From Merluccius polli (lineage: Eukaryota; Chordata; Actinopteri; Gadiformes; Merlucciidae): a stretch of DNA of 64,000 nt. Positions 1 through 39,101 of the stretch are shown here, piece by piece; position 1 is the stretch's first letter, and every line of letters begins with the position of its first letter. The DNA is taken from NCBI GenBank assembly GCA_030340625.1, contig JAOPHQ010002846.1, positions 457,437 to 521,436 of the forward strand, written 5' to 3'. The translations under genes and the position numbers were made by a program. The notes under the pieces are model-generated. The model was not told where the DNA came from. It made no database searches and was given only the letters and a program-made list of their open reading frames with translations.

Positions 1-589
1 GGATGAATTGGATCAAACACAGACCGCAGTGTTATACATCCGGTCTAAGTCTTCTGAAATTTAACAAAAAGGCATAGGCTAATTTGTTCACGTTCATTTG
101 CATTGCAAAGATCACAGCAGCAGCACAGTAGCCTCCATCTAAATCTTTCACATCCGAATAAAGCCAGGGGTTATAGGAGAATTTGAAACAGACCGAAACA
201 CAGACAACACTCATTTTAACCTTAAAGGGTCATACACTGCTGATATTTCACAACCAGTGGTCAGAAAAGATCATGTCAATGTAGACGATGTTCATAACCA
301 ACTCCGCAAATGTATATAGATCTCAATTAAGTGAGTTAGTAGGCTTGGGCAGAATTAACATATTTTACTGTGATATATACATACCGTATAAAGGGATCCT
401 TTCAAGCTATACCCTTTCATTTTGACCATGCCACTCAATACAATAAAACAATGACAAAATGTATTTCGATTTAATTACATAGATACCCAACACTGCTAGT
501 AAATATCCTACGTTACTGGGGGTTAGTGCTCCCATTGAAAACATTGAGGTACAATGCAAACGACGTATTTCAGAGAGGATCTTGGAGAT

Positions 590-645
<56 letters not shown>

Positions 646-971
646 TGGAACAAACTAAATTCCCCAAAAGACCGGCAGATTAACACCATATAGGCATACA
701 TCGTCGCATATTGTGGCTATGTCGATGTCTACATATTAGTGAACCGGATTTAATATTGAATGTGTAACTTTATAACCGCTGTCAAATATGGCTGTTCTCA
801 AAAATTCAAAATTGTTAAACAACGATTCTCACCGGATCCCCGTTGTTTAGCGTCCGCCATGATGATGCTCACCCATTAGCATCTGGTTATCTCCCACCAC
901 GACCATTTACACCGTTACCGTTCACAACACACACCGATACAAATAAACTCATAGTCCAAAGTGATACTTAC
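1..971 (-). other. eif3h intron 1 (partial)
   Basis: No recognisable exon is present; the next eIF3H coding segment (the VVLKIIKHYQ region) was not found. The stretch is AT-rich and holds a pure TG microsatellite at 594-644. Confidence 0.75.
594..644. repeat. (TG)25 microsatellite
   Basis: Uninterrupted TG dinucleotide run in eif3h intron 1. Confidence 0.97.
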
Positions 972-1070
972 AAGTCCTTCAATCTGGATCTGCTTGACGG
1001 GCGAGTCCAGGGTGCCGGTAGCCGGCACAACGGCGGTGGTTGCCGAGGTTGAGTCTTTACGGGAAGCCAT
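972..1070 (-). CDS. eif3h: eif3h coding exon 1 (gene continues off the left edge)
   Basis: First coding exon of translation initiation factor eIF3 subunit H, a non-catalytic MPN-domain subunit of the cytosolic eIF3 complex. The ATG at 1070-1068 opens 33 codons beginning MASRKDSTSATT and ending SPVKQIQIEGL, which matches the start of vertebrate eIF3H (MASRK, low-complexity Ser/Thr/Ala stretch, then VKQ(V/I)QI(D/E)GL). A consensus donor (gtaagt) follows at 971-966 in phase 0, exactly before the point where the family continues into its MPN domain. The MPN domain itself lies outside the window. The next gene on the same strand, rad21, ends about 0.8 kb away. This gene order is also found in mammals, apart from utp23. 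Confidence 0.9.
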
Positions 1071-1105
1071 GACTGTGGAGCTGTACCACGCGAAAAGAGG
1101 GAGCA
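1071..1105 (-). promoter_or_regulatory. eif3h 5' UTR and possible TOP-type start
   Basis: Read on the minus strand, a pyrimidine-rich run (ctccctctttt, about 1103-1093) lies about 25 nt upstream of the ATG. Several eIF3 subunit mRNAs carry 5' terminal oligopyrimidine motifs, so this is a candidate transcription start. The actual cap site cannot be seen from sequence. Confidence 0.35.
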
Positions 1106-1844
1106 GTGTGTTGGACGGACGCTTCCGTTAGAGGTCCGTCGGCGTTTGTTGTCCGTGTAGGGATACGTGTTTAGATTAAACCGTTCCACAAGATGAATTT
1201 TGGGTATCCTAATGGTTGTATTCTTAAAATAATACAAACCCCCAGTAGTCTGTTCACGAAGGTAATTGAAATGTGCTACATCATTTTATTTAGTTTTAGT
1301 TCCCATTTCTCAGATGCCAAAAGCAGGGGAGCCTTGGAACCGGGCCCCATATCATGTAGAAGGAAAATATTGCTTCCACCCTTTGAAAAGGCCCTACGTG
1401 CAATGTTATTAAGGTGCATATTAGGCCATTTAAAATCTTGATGAGGTGTATGCAGTTAGCTATAGATCGCCCTTTACTTGTTGTGTTCTGCCATTTTTGG
1501 GCAGGGGATCATTGACCGTGTCAGGCCACATTAAATGGGACAAATTAGGACACCTGAAAGTTAGTAATAGCATGTCGGCTGAGGACACAGGGGATTGAAA
1601 GAGCTGGGAGTTTTAACCACCTTACATCCTGGCCCTCTAGTATCCCCTCTAGCCTACTCAGATACATCCTGGCGCTCTTCATTCATCTCTTATTTGGGAT
1701 ACAATAAACCAGACATCTGTGCAACAACAGCATAAGATTGACTTATTAGGCCTCAACGTTAACCTCTTCAGAGAAAGAGATTAACGATTCATTATGTCCT
1801 GGGAAACCAGGTTAATACTGAACTCCAAGGCATTGAAACAAATT
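1106..1844. other. eif3h-rad21 intergenic gap
   Basis: About 0.7 kb between the eif3h start and the rad21 poly(A) site. It is the place where utp23 lies in mammals, but no Utp23 coding segment is visible on either strand. Nothing else is recognised. Confidence 0.6.
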
Positions 1845-2602
1845 ATTTAAAACACGTTTATTTTAAATCTTTACAGATGTATCACAACAACTAGAAGTTA
1901 CCCAGAGACTAAAAATGTGGGATACTGAACTTAACAAGTACATAGCTAGTTACATAATGCAAAAGTTTTATAAGCATAAATGCAGAACGTACAAAAAGAA
2001 AACAAAAATCCTGCCAGAATTATACAACTGAAATTTGATGCCAGTTATAATTTGCCTACACATATTTCAACAGATGACTATTTATGATTATAATGGAGAC
2101 TTGAGGACAAGTGCAACGAGGGAGTTTGGAGAGCTTATAGTTCTTTTTATGTTATAAAAAAAAAAGAGAACAGTACCTTTCCGCCACATTTACAGTGTTA
2201 ATTTAATTTCCTTTCAAACAAGGGGCACAGCCTCTAGGATCTTGACACGGTTCAGGAAGGCTTCATGTTTATGCACAAGTTCGGCAAATTTGTGGAAACA
2301 GACTATGTGGGATCTATGTTTCGATGCGAAAAGTACACAAGGTTTGACTGAATAAAAGGGCATGTCATAAATATAGTGATAGACATTCTTCCTCACTCCG
2401 TTTAAGAAACAATGAATACTGCATGATTCATTATGTAGTAGTACTGTAAAATCCTTTTAAACATTTCCCTGACCCTACCCCCTCCCCTTCAGAAAAATAA
2501 AAATAACATCTGGGCCAACAGAAAAAAAACCCAAATAAGACAAAAAGTTCAGTGATTAAAAAAAACAAAACAAAATGCATGTTGCAGGCCAACGTCCAAT
2601 GT
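1845..2602 (-). other. rad21: rad21 3' UTR with poly(A) signal
   Basis: AT-rich sequence follows the rad21 stop codon. A canonical AATAAA occurs on the minus strand at 1862-1857, which would give a 3' UTR of about 750 nt. An A-run near 2155-2166 and a T-rich stretch also lie here. Confidence 0.55.
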
Positions 2603-10790
<8,188 letters not shown>

Positions 10791-11420
10791 CATCGCCGAC
10801 CGAAAAGAGTTTTCTAAGCCCGAATAACAACCCCGACGGCCGGGTGGGTTTCAACCTGCGTGGCGGCGCGTCCCTGGACGACAGCGAGCGGCGGGGGTGA
10901 ATAAAGTGAGTCTAGCGCAGGACGACAGAGGAAAGAGGCGCGCTTAGGACTAGGACTTTTTTTTCTCCCCCCCCCCCCTCTCTCTCTCCCCCCATCTCTC
11001 TCTCTCTCTCTCTCTCTCTCTGAAGCGCTAGCTGTCGGCTAACGGCTTCAAGCAGCCGAAAAGGCCGCGGCGGATAACCACGCGTTATCCGCCGCGGTTC
11101 CCCTCCCGTAAATTCCCCCTTAATAAAAGTACGCGTTTCCACGGGTTTTTAAAATGGCTTACCGGTGCTGCCCGCCTCGACGGCGGAATAAAACAAAATA
11201 TTATGTAATTTCTCCCAGCGAGCTCTCTCCCCCTGTTGTACTCATTAAGAGAGCCAAGATGGCGCCAGTTGCCTTCCTCCCGCTCAGTGGCGTCCTTTTA
11301 AATCAGCAGGATGTTTACACTCAAACATGGCGGAGGAGGAGCCCCGCTCCGCTCGGCGGTGCCGTCTGCATAGGGGGCGATAGAGGACATTTTGGGTTCA
11401 ATAAAAACAGGAGGCGCCGG
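10791..11420. promoter_or_regulatory. GC-rich, CpG-dense probable rad21 promoter
   Basis: CpG density rises sharply relative to the flanks. Two YY1-like ATGGCG words (11254-11266 and 11324-11336) and a CT/GA microsatellite at about 10979-11021 occur here. The position upstream of the rad21 ATG fits its transcription start. The plus-strand orientation of the ATGGCG words leaves open a divergent transcript. Confidence 0.55.
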
Positions 11421-12584
11421 GACATTGTGGACATTGTGTACACGGGTTTTATTTTTTTAATTTGATGGGCGAAAAAGTAAAAGCTAATAACGAACCGTTG
11501 GGACGTTATATAGGCGAACCGTTTTTAATTTTATTTTTTTGGGGGGGATAGGAATACAAAAAACTCAACAATGGAGGTACATTGTGTGTGCTTTTTGAGT
11601 TTTGACGGGTGACAAAATACATTAAAAAATAATACTTTTCCGTATGCTTGTTGTGAGCCAACGGTCGCTAGTTCACCGATATTTTAGAAAAATAGAAACA
11701 TGGCGCGGGTGCGTTTTTAACGTAAAACTGGAAGTGGAAATGCGGGCTACGGATCAGCTCACGGTGAAACGGGGGGGGGGGGGGGGGGGGGTGTGAAGCT
11801 AAACACACTTGGTTGAATGGCGTGGAAACGAAACTGCAAATTGATACGCAGTTTAACTTAGTTAGTCTCGCATGTGTACAGCATCTGTTGTTAAAAAACA
11901 AAAATTAAAAAAATAATAAAGTAAAAGTAGGCGACGCCAGAAAACAGCCACCCCCCCCCCCCCCAAAAAAAAAGAGACCGTGAAAACATTTGTCTCCATG
12001 GCCCAGTGGTTGTCACACATGGTAGTAGTGCATAAAATGTCCTATAAGGCCATTCATTAATCATATTGTACATGCTCTACATACTGTACACATAAACACA
12101 CCAGAGGAAAGAGACTCAGCTCTGGGTGGACACGTTTTACAAGTGAACCGGCTGTACCAGGGTGGGCATTTTGGGAACACAGCATTAAATCAACACATAC
12201 TTGATTTCCTCAATCCCCCGCCCCCCATCTGTTAAAAGTATAATTTGATCCCGATTGCAGATGGCCGCATGCTGCTGCCGTCATGTGATAGACATAGACA
12301 GCCGCAGAGAAACCTCCCCAAAACTAATGCAAACATGAGCGCTTCCTATGCCTCTGGTTCCGCCTGGGACTGGACCGGGTCTTGACCACATCTGGCCGTA
12401 CGCTGTCCAACAGCGACATTACTATCATTATTAGTATTATCATTCGTATTCACACACATAAACAGATGTGGGAAATGAACCCGCAGCAGCTGTATCGCAA
12501 CATAGGCACTGGAGATGATGACGTGTGTAGTTTTTGGGGGGAGCCCTCCTCAGCGCTGATCAGACCCACAGGTCTGGTTGGTTT
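11421..12584. other. intergenic rad21-ext1, unassigned
   Basis: No gene is recognised. It contains a third ATGGCG word at about 11697-11709, a 21-G run at 11771-11791 and a C-run near 11951. Confidence 0.6.
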
Positions 12585-13737
12585 TAGTGATGGGTCGTTC
12601 GCGAACGAACTAGTTCGAACGAACGACTCTTTAAAGTGAACGAACTGACCTAGTTCGCCACCGTCGTTCGCGTCGTTCGTCTCGTTCGCTGAGTCTCTCT
12701 GACGCGCTGATTCGCGGCGCCGCTGATTCGCGAGTCGTGACTCGTTCGCTGACTGATTGACTCGAGGACTGAGACGTCACTCACGACTCGTCATCACGAG
12801 AGCCAGCCAATGTATGTTGTTTGTCTGTCTGTGACAGTCTAGGACGCTTTCGAATGGTTGACACATTAACAATACCACTTTCACATTTGAATATTGCCTT
12901 TTACATTTACATATCAGTGAAATGGTAAATAGGCCTACATGCTGTCTTTGTATTTTCTGTGTCATGCCAGATTAATAAAATATTTGAATGTCTCGTCAAT
13001 CTGTCTCGTTCTTTCATGCTTCCTTCTCACGCACGCAACCCGGCCGGGACCCGCAATATAAAATATGCCCAGAATAAACACAACTGTACATCATTAACTT
13101 TAAAACTCATCATTGCTAAATCAAGTCTATTATCTTGCTGATATACATCCAATAATCTACTACGCCCCCCCCCCCCCACACACACACACACACACACACA
13201 CATCTCGCGCTGCGTTTGGTTTGTCTAACGTTACGTTGAATTGGGGGAACGGGGCATTTTGATCCTGACATGTCATTATGCATACATTAAATAAATCTGT
13301 TGAACTCAAATGAAATACATATGTTAACATATTCAACCAGACACAATGTTGTATTTGCTATTAACACATTTATTAACGCCATCAAGCACCATTGCACGAT
13401 TGTGAATCGTGATTTCATGATTAGTTAGTAAATGAGAAGAACGAGGGAGTCCGAGACCGACTCAGCTGAATTCGTGATTCGTTTGAATGTTGTGTGAACG
13501 AGGAGGAGCCGAGTCTGACCGACTCGGCTGGCAGTCGCCGTTCGCGAATGACAGCCCTGAGCCGAGTCGTTCGTGATTCGCGAACGAGGGAGGAGCTAAG
13601 TGAACGACTGAACGAGTCAGTGAATGATTCAGCGCTACCGGAAACACGAACGAACGAACGAACGAACGAACGACTCTTCATGGCGAACTGAACGACGCGA
13701 ACTAGTTCGCGCAAACGAACGAGGAAATCCACCACTA
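12585..13737. mobile_element. 1.15-kb hAT-like element rich in CGAACGA subterminal repeats
   Basis: The ends are TAGTGATGG and the complement of TAGTGGTGG, flanked by an exact 8-bp duplication gttggttt at 12577-12584 and 13738-13745. About 200 bp inside the left end and 320 bp inside the right end are packed with tcgttcg/cgaacga words, typical of transposase-binding subterminal repeats. The centre is AT-rich with a CA run and has no coding capacity. Confidence 0.82.
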
Positions 13738-13745
13738 GTTGGTTT

Positions 13746-14516
13746 TGTCCGAAATTATTATATATAATGTCCGACTAACTCTTGCTTGGTCCTCTTACCG
13801 GTCTTCCGGGTCAGGGGGAGGGCACACCGGTGGGGCTGCTGGGAGGCAGGGAGACATGGAGGAAGGGAGATAGGGAGGCTGGGAGGCAGGGAGACGTCTG
13901 CAGATGCCATCGCCAGATGCCCCACTCAGACCGTCACGGTCGTTGGTCATGTAATTCGTGTTTTTTGGGGAGGCGGGTGGAAACGCATGCAAACTACCCA
14001 GACACGATTGCTGACTTTGTTTTTCATAATAGTATAGATTGAAATGAATGTCCTTTAAAAAAAATGGCAACGCTTTTTTAGAGGCAAAAGGCTTGCTGGT
14101 AAAGGTGCATATAACACTGCAGAAAGAAAGTGTAAGACAGGACTAACAGGACTGTCAAACATTAATGTCATGAATCAGCATCATCATCATCATGCACCCC
14201 ACTGGTTCACAGCCTCAGACTGGCCCACACGTCTTATTAACTAACTTGGAACTCTTAAAACTACTAAAAGTTCATTTTCTAACAAAAGTGTAATTTTGGA
14301 AAATGTCTCCATCTTGGCTTACCGAGTCATGGTGGCCATCTTCCCCAAGGATGGATATTCATTTACCACTGTTGAACAGTTATTTGGCCTGTGAATTAAA
14401 TGTCAAGTAGTCCTTTTTAACACTCAATCTTTCAAGAGCGAGGAAAGAAAAAGTGGTTTGTTGAACACATTGTCAAAAAAACACAACCAAAGACACAGGT
14501 GGATTATTTCAAATGT
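13746..14516. other. intergenic, unassigned
   Basis: A short imperfect tandem of gggaggcaggg units lies at about 13840-13893. No gene or clear element is recognised, and slc30a8, med30 and aard segments were not found. Confidence 0.5.
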
Positions 14517-32776
<18,260 letters not shown>

Positions 32777-33693
32777 CTACAGGGGGAAGGCACAAAAGCT
32801 TGTTAGGAGTGCAATCACACTCATTGATCCATGATGTCAACTCACACAATCTTATTGAACTTTTGCATTGTTCTTGTATGTACTCTTGTATGCACCGTTG
32901 AAATGAAGGTTTAAATAAATCCTATGGAGGCTTTGTAGGCCAGGGCTCACCAGTCTCGGAACAAGCAAAGAAGCCCATAGATGCGCACACAGACATACAG
33001 GCCGCCTCATCACGACTTGTGGTTTAAGGTTATTGAAAAGCAAGAGAAATGGTTATGTGTGCATCTCTTTTCCATGTTGTTGTTATTGTGGTGTATGAAC
33101 TCTCCCTATATTGCTGAATGCATTGTCCTAGCCATTATGTTATTGTATCTGCCGCGGGGGTTGTATTCATAGGGAAAGATGAGGCTGAGCCGTCAATAAC
33201 ACAAACAAATATAAAGAGTCAATGAATATGGCTATTGACTGCAACATGGACACTACACACATTACCAAGGTCAATAAGAAGTCAAAACAGCCATTCAGCC
33301 ATATACTACAACATGACATATACAGAGATCATGGGCTTATTTTAATGGATGGCGGCTTTTTAAAAAATATTTATAATTATAAAATCTCAGAACGTACAGG
33401 GAGGCCACTACAAATGTGCAGCGGAAACAAGATCTCAATTTGAGATACCATTTTTTTTTAGCGAGTGATATTCCAATCAGAGCAAAACGGTCTTAGTAAG
33501 TGTTGGTGTAATCAGCTTTTATGTCCAAGTTTTTTGAAATCCAAAATGACATGCATCCTATCTCAGACAGTTTTGTCCTCACTGTCAATAAATGAATGGG
33601 ATCCATGACTGTTTTGTGAGAGTAATAATTACATAATCATAACAACCCAAAGTACAGAGCTACAAAAAAATAATCTACCCTTCAAAAAATCCA

Positions 33694-33808
<115 letters not shown>

Positions 33809-34121
33809 GTTTTGTTACTTTCCCCACAACAATCTCCTAAAGAAATGCATTGTCTGCAAAGTGCAGGTACTTTCGGTGAGAAACTCCATACGCTTAATTC
33901 CCCACTCTTTGCCTTCTCCTCCCCGGCCAACTTTAAACCCCTTGCCCTCTCTAACCCACACATCTCCACATCTCTCCTCGCCTCTCCTCCCCATAGCACC
34001 GGCCTTCCAATCTAAGCCTCCGTCAGCACTCGCTGGGATTAAGGAGCTGCTTGGAATTCCTCCCATGTCACTACTACAGTAGGCCCGTCTGTGTTTGCGT
34101 CTCCCAGAGAGAGCCACAACC

Positions 34122-34122
<1 letters not shown>

Positions 34123-34218
<96 letters not shown>
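34123..34218. repeat. (GT)48 microsatellite
   Basis: GT run with one interruption at 34200-34201. It is complementary in orientation to the AC run 315 bp away. Confidence 0.97.
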
Positions 34219-37200
34219 CTCAATACGTTGAAACTGATTTTTTCTGTGGCTAGGAATGCGGCAAGTGTGTATATTTTATTTATGAGTATGATTTATATAC
34301 ACAAAGAGCAAGCATGCAAGCACATCCGGATGATAATTCAAATTGTGATTGCAGTAAATGTGTGTGTGCGTGTGTGCCTGTAGAGCACTTTCATGCAGGT
34401 GTTTTGTATGCTTCAGGCTCCTTTACTCTACTGTTTATAGGATCAGGTCCTGCTTGACAATGAAGCTAGTGCTAATGTGAAGAGTCATTGCAGAGGTATT
34501 GAGACTCAAGGTGTGGCTCTTTCCCTGCCAATTGTGTGGAAATATCTGCCGATCCCTTTGCCGTTTCAAGTTAGCTAGTTATGTCATTTGTTTTGTTGAA
34601 TCATGAATTCATTAGATTTCAATCATATTTTGCCAATTCATGGATTGGCGAAAGAGTTAAGTTGAGTGCACTGTGAAGGAGGCGCATATATTTCTAGAGT
34701 CATACACACACATAAGTGTGACATAAGTACCCTATTGTTATTACCCCATCTTTCGTTTTAACCAGCGACACAAAAGGTAATGAGAGACAGGGTCTGCTTA
34801 ATGCATATTACCGAGCGAGTCAAGTCACCAGCGTTTAAAGAGACTACAGCACACCGTAACACCATCGAGACCTACAGGCCTGCTGAAGTCTATTCATAAC
34901 TCAACGCTTCTAAAAACCCACTTCCCTTCAACAGTAACGCCTCACTTACATTTACAATAACTCAATCACCACCAACGGAGAAAAACAGACCTCCCACATT
35001 TGAAAGACATAATGCAGTGTATCTAATTACAAATGCATGCTGCACACACACACAGCACCTGAGAATGGCAGCGCATAATTCTTTGCAGTTAAGTGACTGA
35101 GGTAATAACCTCAAACTCTGGCCCCAGAATCACATGGCGTCGTCCATACAAATTGGACATGAGCACCCCCTGCTCCAGCCGCTTTGGTGGCTGAGAGGTA
35201 GCCTACGAATTGCAGCAATGTGGAAAACATCAAGTGGGGGGGGGGGGGGGGGCAGGTTAATACAGACAAAGGCTGCTGTTGTCTCCTAAGAAGTAAAATC
35301 TCGGAGGTATAAAAAAGAAGGGCCAGGTAGACTGGTTGAAAAGCGTCAGGGGACCTATAGAGCCTTTTCGGAGCAATCTTTAGTGTCGAGCTAGAGCTAT
35401 AACAACACATATACTCACTAGCATTCGGCGTTTCTTCCACTTTGGAAAAATGTTTTCAGTCTTTTTGTTTAGGCTTCTTTGCAGTTTAATATGCTTCCTT
35501 CATGTCAGGATAAAATGTACATGTTTTCAAATGTGAGCACACACCAGAGATTCAAGCAAGGACAATTCAATCCTCCTATAAAACAAAACAAAATAATGAG
35601 TTCCTTTTAAAACCATCATATCTATAAGTTGAAGACTTAAGTTGAAGAAGCTGAAGTCTAAATAGACAACTTTCTATCGTCAGTCGTGATTGTACTGAAT
35701 AAGTCATAATGTAATGTGCCGATGACCTCCATCATCAGAACTGACCAAACCTACAATGTAAATAACACAAACAGGTCAATCAGACTGCAGACTACTACAC
35801 TGAAAGGGTGACTCGTCTAAGCTAGTTATAACCCAAAAATGTCCATTTCAAAACCTGCCCTAATGTGATTCACTGTTAATCCTTTCTGACCCAATATAAT
35901 TAGGCCATTGTTTGGCAGGTTCTTTTTTTGTGTAACAAAAAAACAAAAAAAAGGCTTCTCTGTGGAAGGATGTAATTTAGACTTCAGACAAAAGAAACAC
36001 AAATGGCCATATGCAAGGAGAAACATCAAAGACACATTGCACAGAACAGACATAAAGGTGATACTTAAAAGCGTTGGATCTTCTGTTTAGGTTAAGTGAT
36101 TCCTAAAGGAAAGCCTCAAACAACAAACCCATTCAGTGACGAGAACCACTCAGGTAATGTCAAAGACAATTCATGGAGACATAACAACGTAACAAAACAC
36201 AACCTCTTATAGTATTTGCAGACACGCATGTACACAAAGACACACTCATCCAAAGCTGTAAAGAGGAGTGGGTTTAGGCCGACCTCGCTGTCATCACAGT
36301 ACTTTAAGTACTACAAGCTCCCACTAAAAGGCCTTCTCTGCTGCCATCATTGCATCCATTACATCATCATCAGGCCTATCGTCAGGCAGAACCGGTTGAA
36401 TAATCCAGTTAAGAGGGGTGGAGTGTGGGGGGGGGGGGTTAGCACATTATAAAAGTGGCCGTTGTACGGGGGGGGGAGCCATTACAATCTAAAAGTATAG
36501 GTCCATATCAGAGACTGTCTGGGTGTGAAAGCCGCCTCCATCAGGAGGGTCTGCCAGTGGGAAGCCGAGCAGACCAGATGTTCGCCTCCACGCATACCTC
36601 AGCGTTCGCCTGGCTGCGCCAGATGGCCGCCCGTGGGAAGAGCACAGGCTCGCAGTTGGCTGCTGAATACGAGTGAGCAGCTAAAGAGACAAATCCTCCC
36701 AAAAGCTTTGGCGACAAAAACAAAACCAACATCTTGCCCAGAGTCGCCCGCAATGTCATTGCTCACTTTTATGAGCGCACACGGCCGTGGTCATCGCGTG
36801 CTGATGTGATAGGCGGCGAGCACTTAGCTTACTCCGAGACAACCTTAAATGTTTAATGTGTCATACAAGTCTACCCCCGTTGTCGACCCAGAGAGAGAGA
36901 GCAGAACGCTAGTTGTCTGCGTGTCAATCAAATCACTTGGGGCATGCAGTCATAAAACTGTAATGGTCTTCTGTGGATGAGGAAATGCTTTTACATGACA
37001 AGGTCATTGAGTCAACAGCTAGATTAGATTAGAAGATTAGCCAAATGTGGTGTTTAACACTAGGCAGGTGTACTCATTTGAAGTATGAAGTTGAAGGAGA
37101 AAGCAAAGCGTACAATCAAGCATGGAAGTTTAGTAATAGTAAGACTACGACTAAGCAATACAGTAATATAAAGGGTAACACAAGCGGTACCATAAGCATT

Positions 37201-37825
37201 AAGCATATACACAGGTATAGCCGGTATAGCCTATATAGTGTTTTGTATTTTAGTAGCTATGTATTAAGCGGATCAAGGAGAGAAGTCAGCAAAATACAAC
37301 AGTTTTTCCCCCTGTTTTTCCATTTTGTATTGTACAACACAAAATGTCAAAAGCAAGTGCATGTCCAAGTGCTCATTCCTGCTAATGGCAGGCTGGGGTA
37401 TGGTCAGATCGCCTGCGGTGAAAGCATAACACATTCACTGGGGTTTTGACTTGGGTTAAGGCTTCAATCAGCCCTACCACACTGTTGACACTTCCCGACC
37501 AAACAGTCACTGTTGGTTAGGAGTAACCAAAATTCAGGAAACAACTTTGATTGGGTCCGATAGAAAACAGTTAAGATAGTTTTGTATCTACTAGTCTAAA
37601 GCAATAGGTTCTTTATCGTGTCAGTGTTTTAACACTGTTGCTGCAAGAGAGACACACTGAAGTTGATTTCAAGTGTACTCAAAATGCCCATAAAGATTCA
37701 CACATCTTTTGTTTCATTTGTAATTTTCCTCTGCAAACTCTCCGAGTCAATTAGACAAGGAGCTGACCAGAACATAGTATTACAATCTCTTTATTGTACA
37801 GAGAGGAAAAATAACTATTAGACTA

Positions 37826-38345
37826 TCTCAGTCCAGTTGGCGCCGCTGCGAGTGGCTGTGTGTTTAAGCAGCTCTTTGAGAACTTTAAGACCTGCATTGT
37901 CTGTTACTTACTTACTTTGGACCCTTAACTACTGAATCCTGCGTCGACTCTGGCACACACTCATTAATTCATTAATATATTCATTCATATTCGTATATGT
38001 ACATTAATATCTATTGCTAGACAGAGATTGATAGACAGACTATTTATTGACAGACTATATATATATATAATATACATATGTACATATTTATATATTTATT
38101 GACAGACTGTACATGTTCACTCATCCACTCTTTCAAAGATCCAGTGCAGATATCTAGGGCTAGCTGCTCAGTGTTTTAATTTAACTTCATTCTTATTTAC
38201 ATTTGTACTATTATCTTTGGTAGTACAAATGTGTAGGTTTGGTCCTGTACTCTTACCTGTTCCTCTCCTGTGTTTCCTTTTCATTGCTGTTGCTGCTATG
38301 CCACCCAAATTTCCCTCCGGGGATTAATAAAGGTGTATCTTGTCT
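37826..38345 (+). mobile_element. short LINE-derived element with fish L2/Rex-type tail
   Basis: Ends in ttccctccggggattaataa followed by a ggtgtatcttgtcttatctg tail, the terminal form of fish LINEs of the L2/Rex group. The upstream part (gcgccgctgcgagtggctgt) may be the 5' leader of the same family, which would make it internally deleted. The start is uncertain. Confidence 0.5.
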
Positions 38346-39101
38346 TATCTGTGAATATTGTTCCACACAACACTTTCATTTCAGTTTATCTAAACCTACT
38401 AGAATAACATATTTCAAAAGAGACAGTTTTATTGCATAACAGTGGGAGAGCTTTACGAGTCTCCCCGAGACAAAACATCAGGAAGCGACCTGGGTCAATA
38501 AAAAGATCAAGCGGTATCCTAGCAACCAATATACATGCTCATATTGCCGAGTGCCAAGAGTCTCTGAAAAGCCCATGTGTTTGTCTTCAGTATTCTGGGT
38601 GGGTCAGGTCACAAACATTTGCAGCATAACAAATCAGGATGATTTAATTTGCATATTTTGTGTCGTTTGTGTCCGAAATGCAGTTAGACAGAACATGGCA
38701 AAAGGTTAAGGAGCCTCTTGAAAGTAACAATACAAAAAGACACAAATCATCTGGCTTCCACAATGGGACAGGCCAAACAAGGTATTCCCACTTTCAAAGT
38801 AGATGTGGTCTCTCAAGTGGTATTGATACGAGTGTTTAGAAGGGTAAAACCTAATTTATAGTTGGTGTGTGCGAATTGCACGAACAAAGAAATGATGAAA
38901 GCACAGCCCTCACGCACGGTTCATACTGCGATTTGTTGCGTGTTGCGCACCTCTGCAATTTTGATGCGCCACAAGCAGTGTGTGCGAGCTGCATAAATGC
39001 AAGGGGTGTCACGATTCTCCAAATCCACGATTTAATTCGATTTTCAATGTTAAGGTCACAATTTGATTTTTGATTTTTGATATATATATATATATATATA
39101 T

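Noticed and set aside
1193..1441. Plus-strand frame in the eif3h-rad21 gap as a possible utp23 first exon
   Set aside because: It does not resemble the Utp23 N-terminus and has no suitable splice donor in frame.
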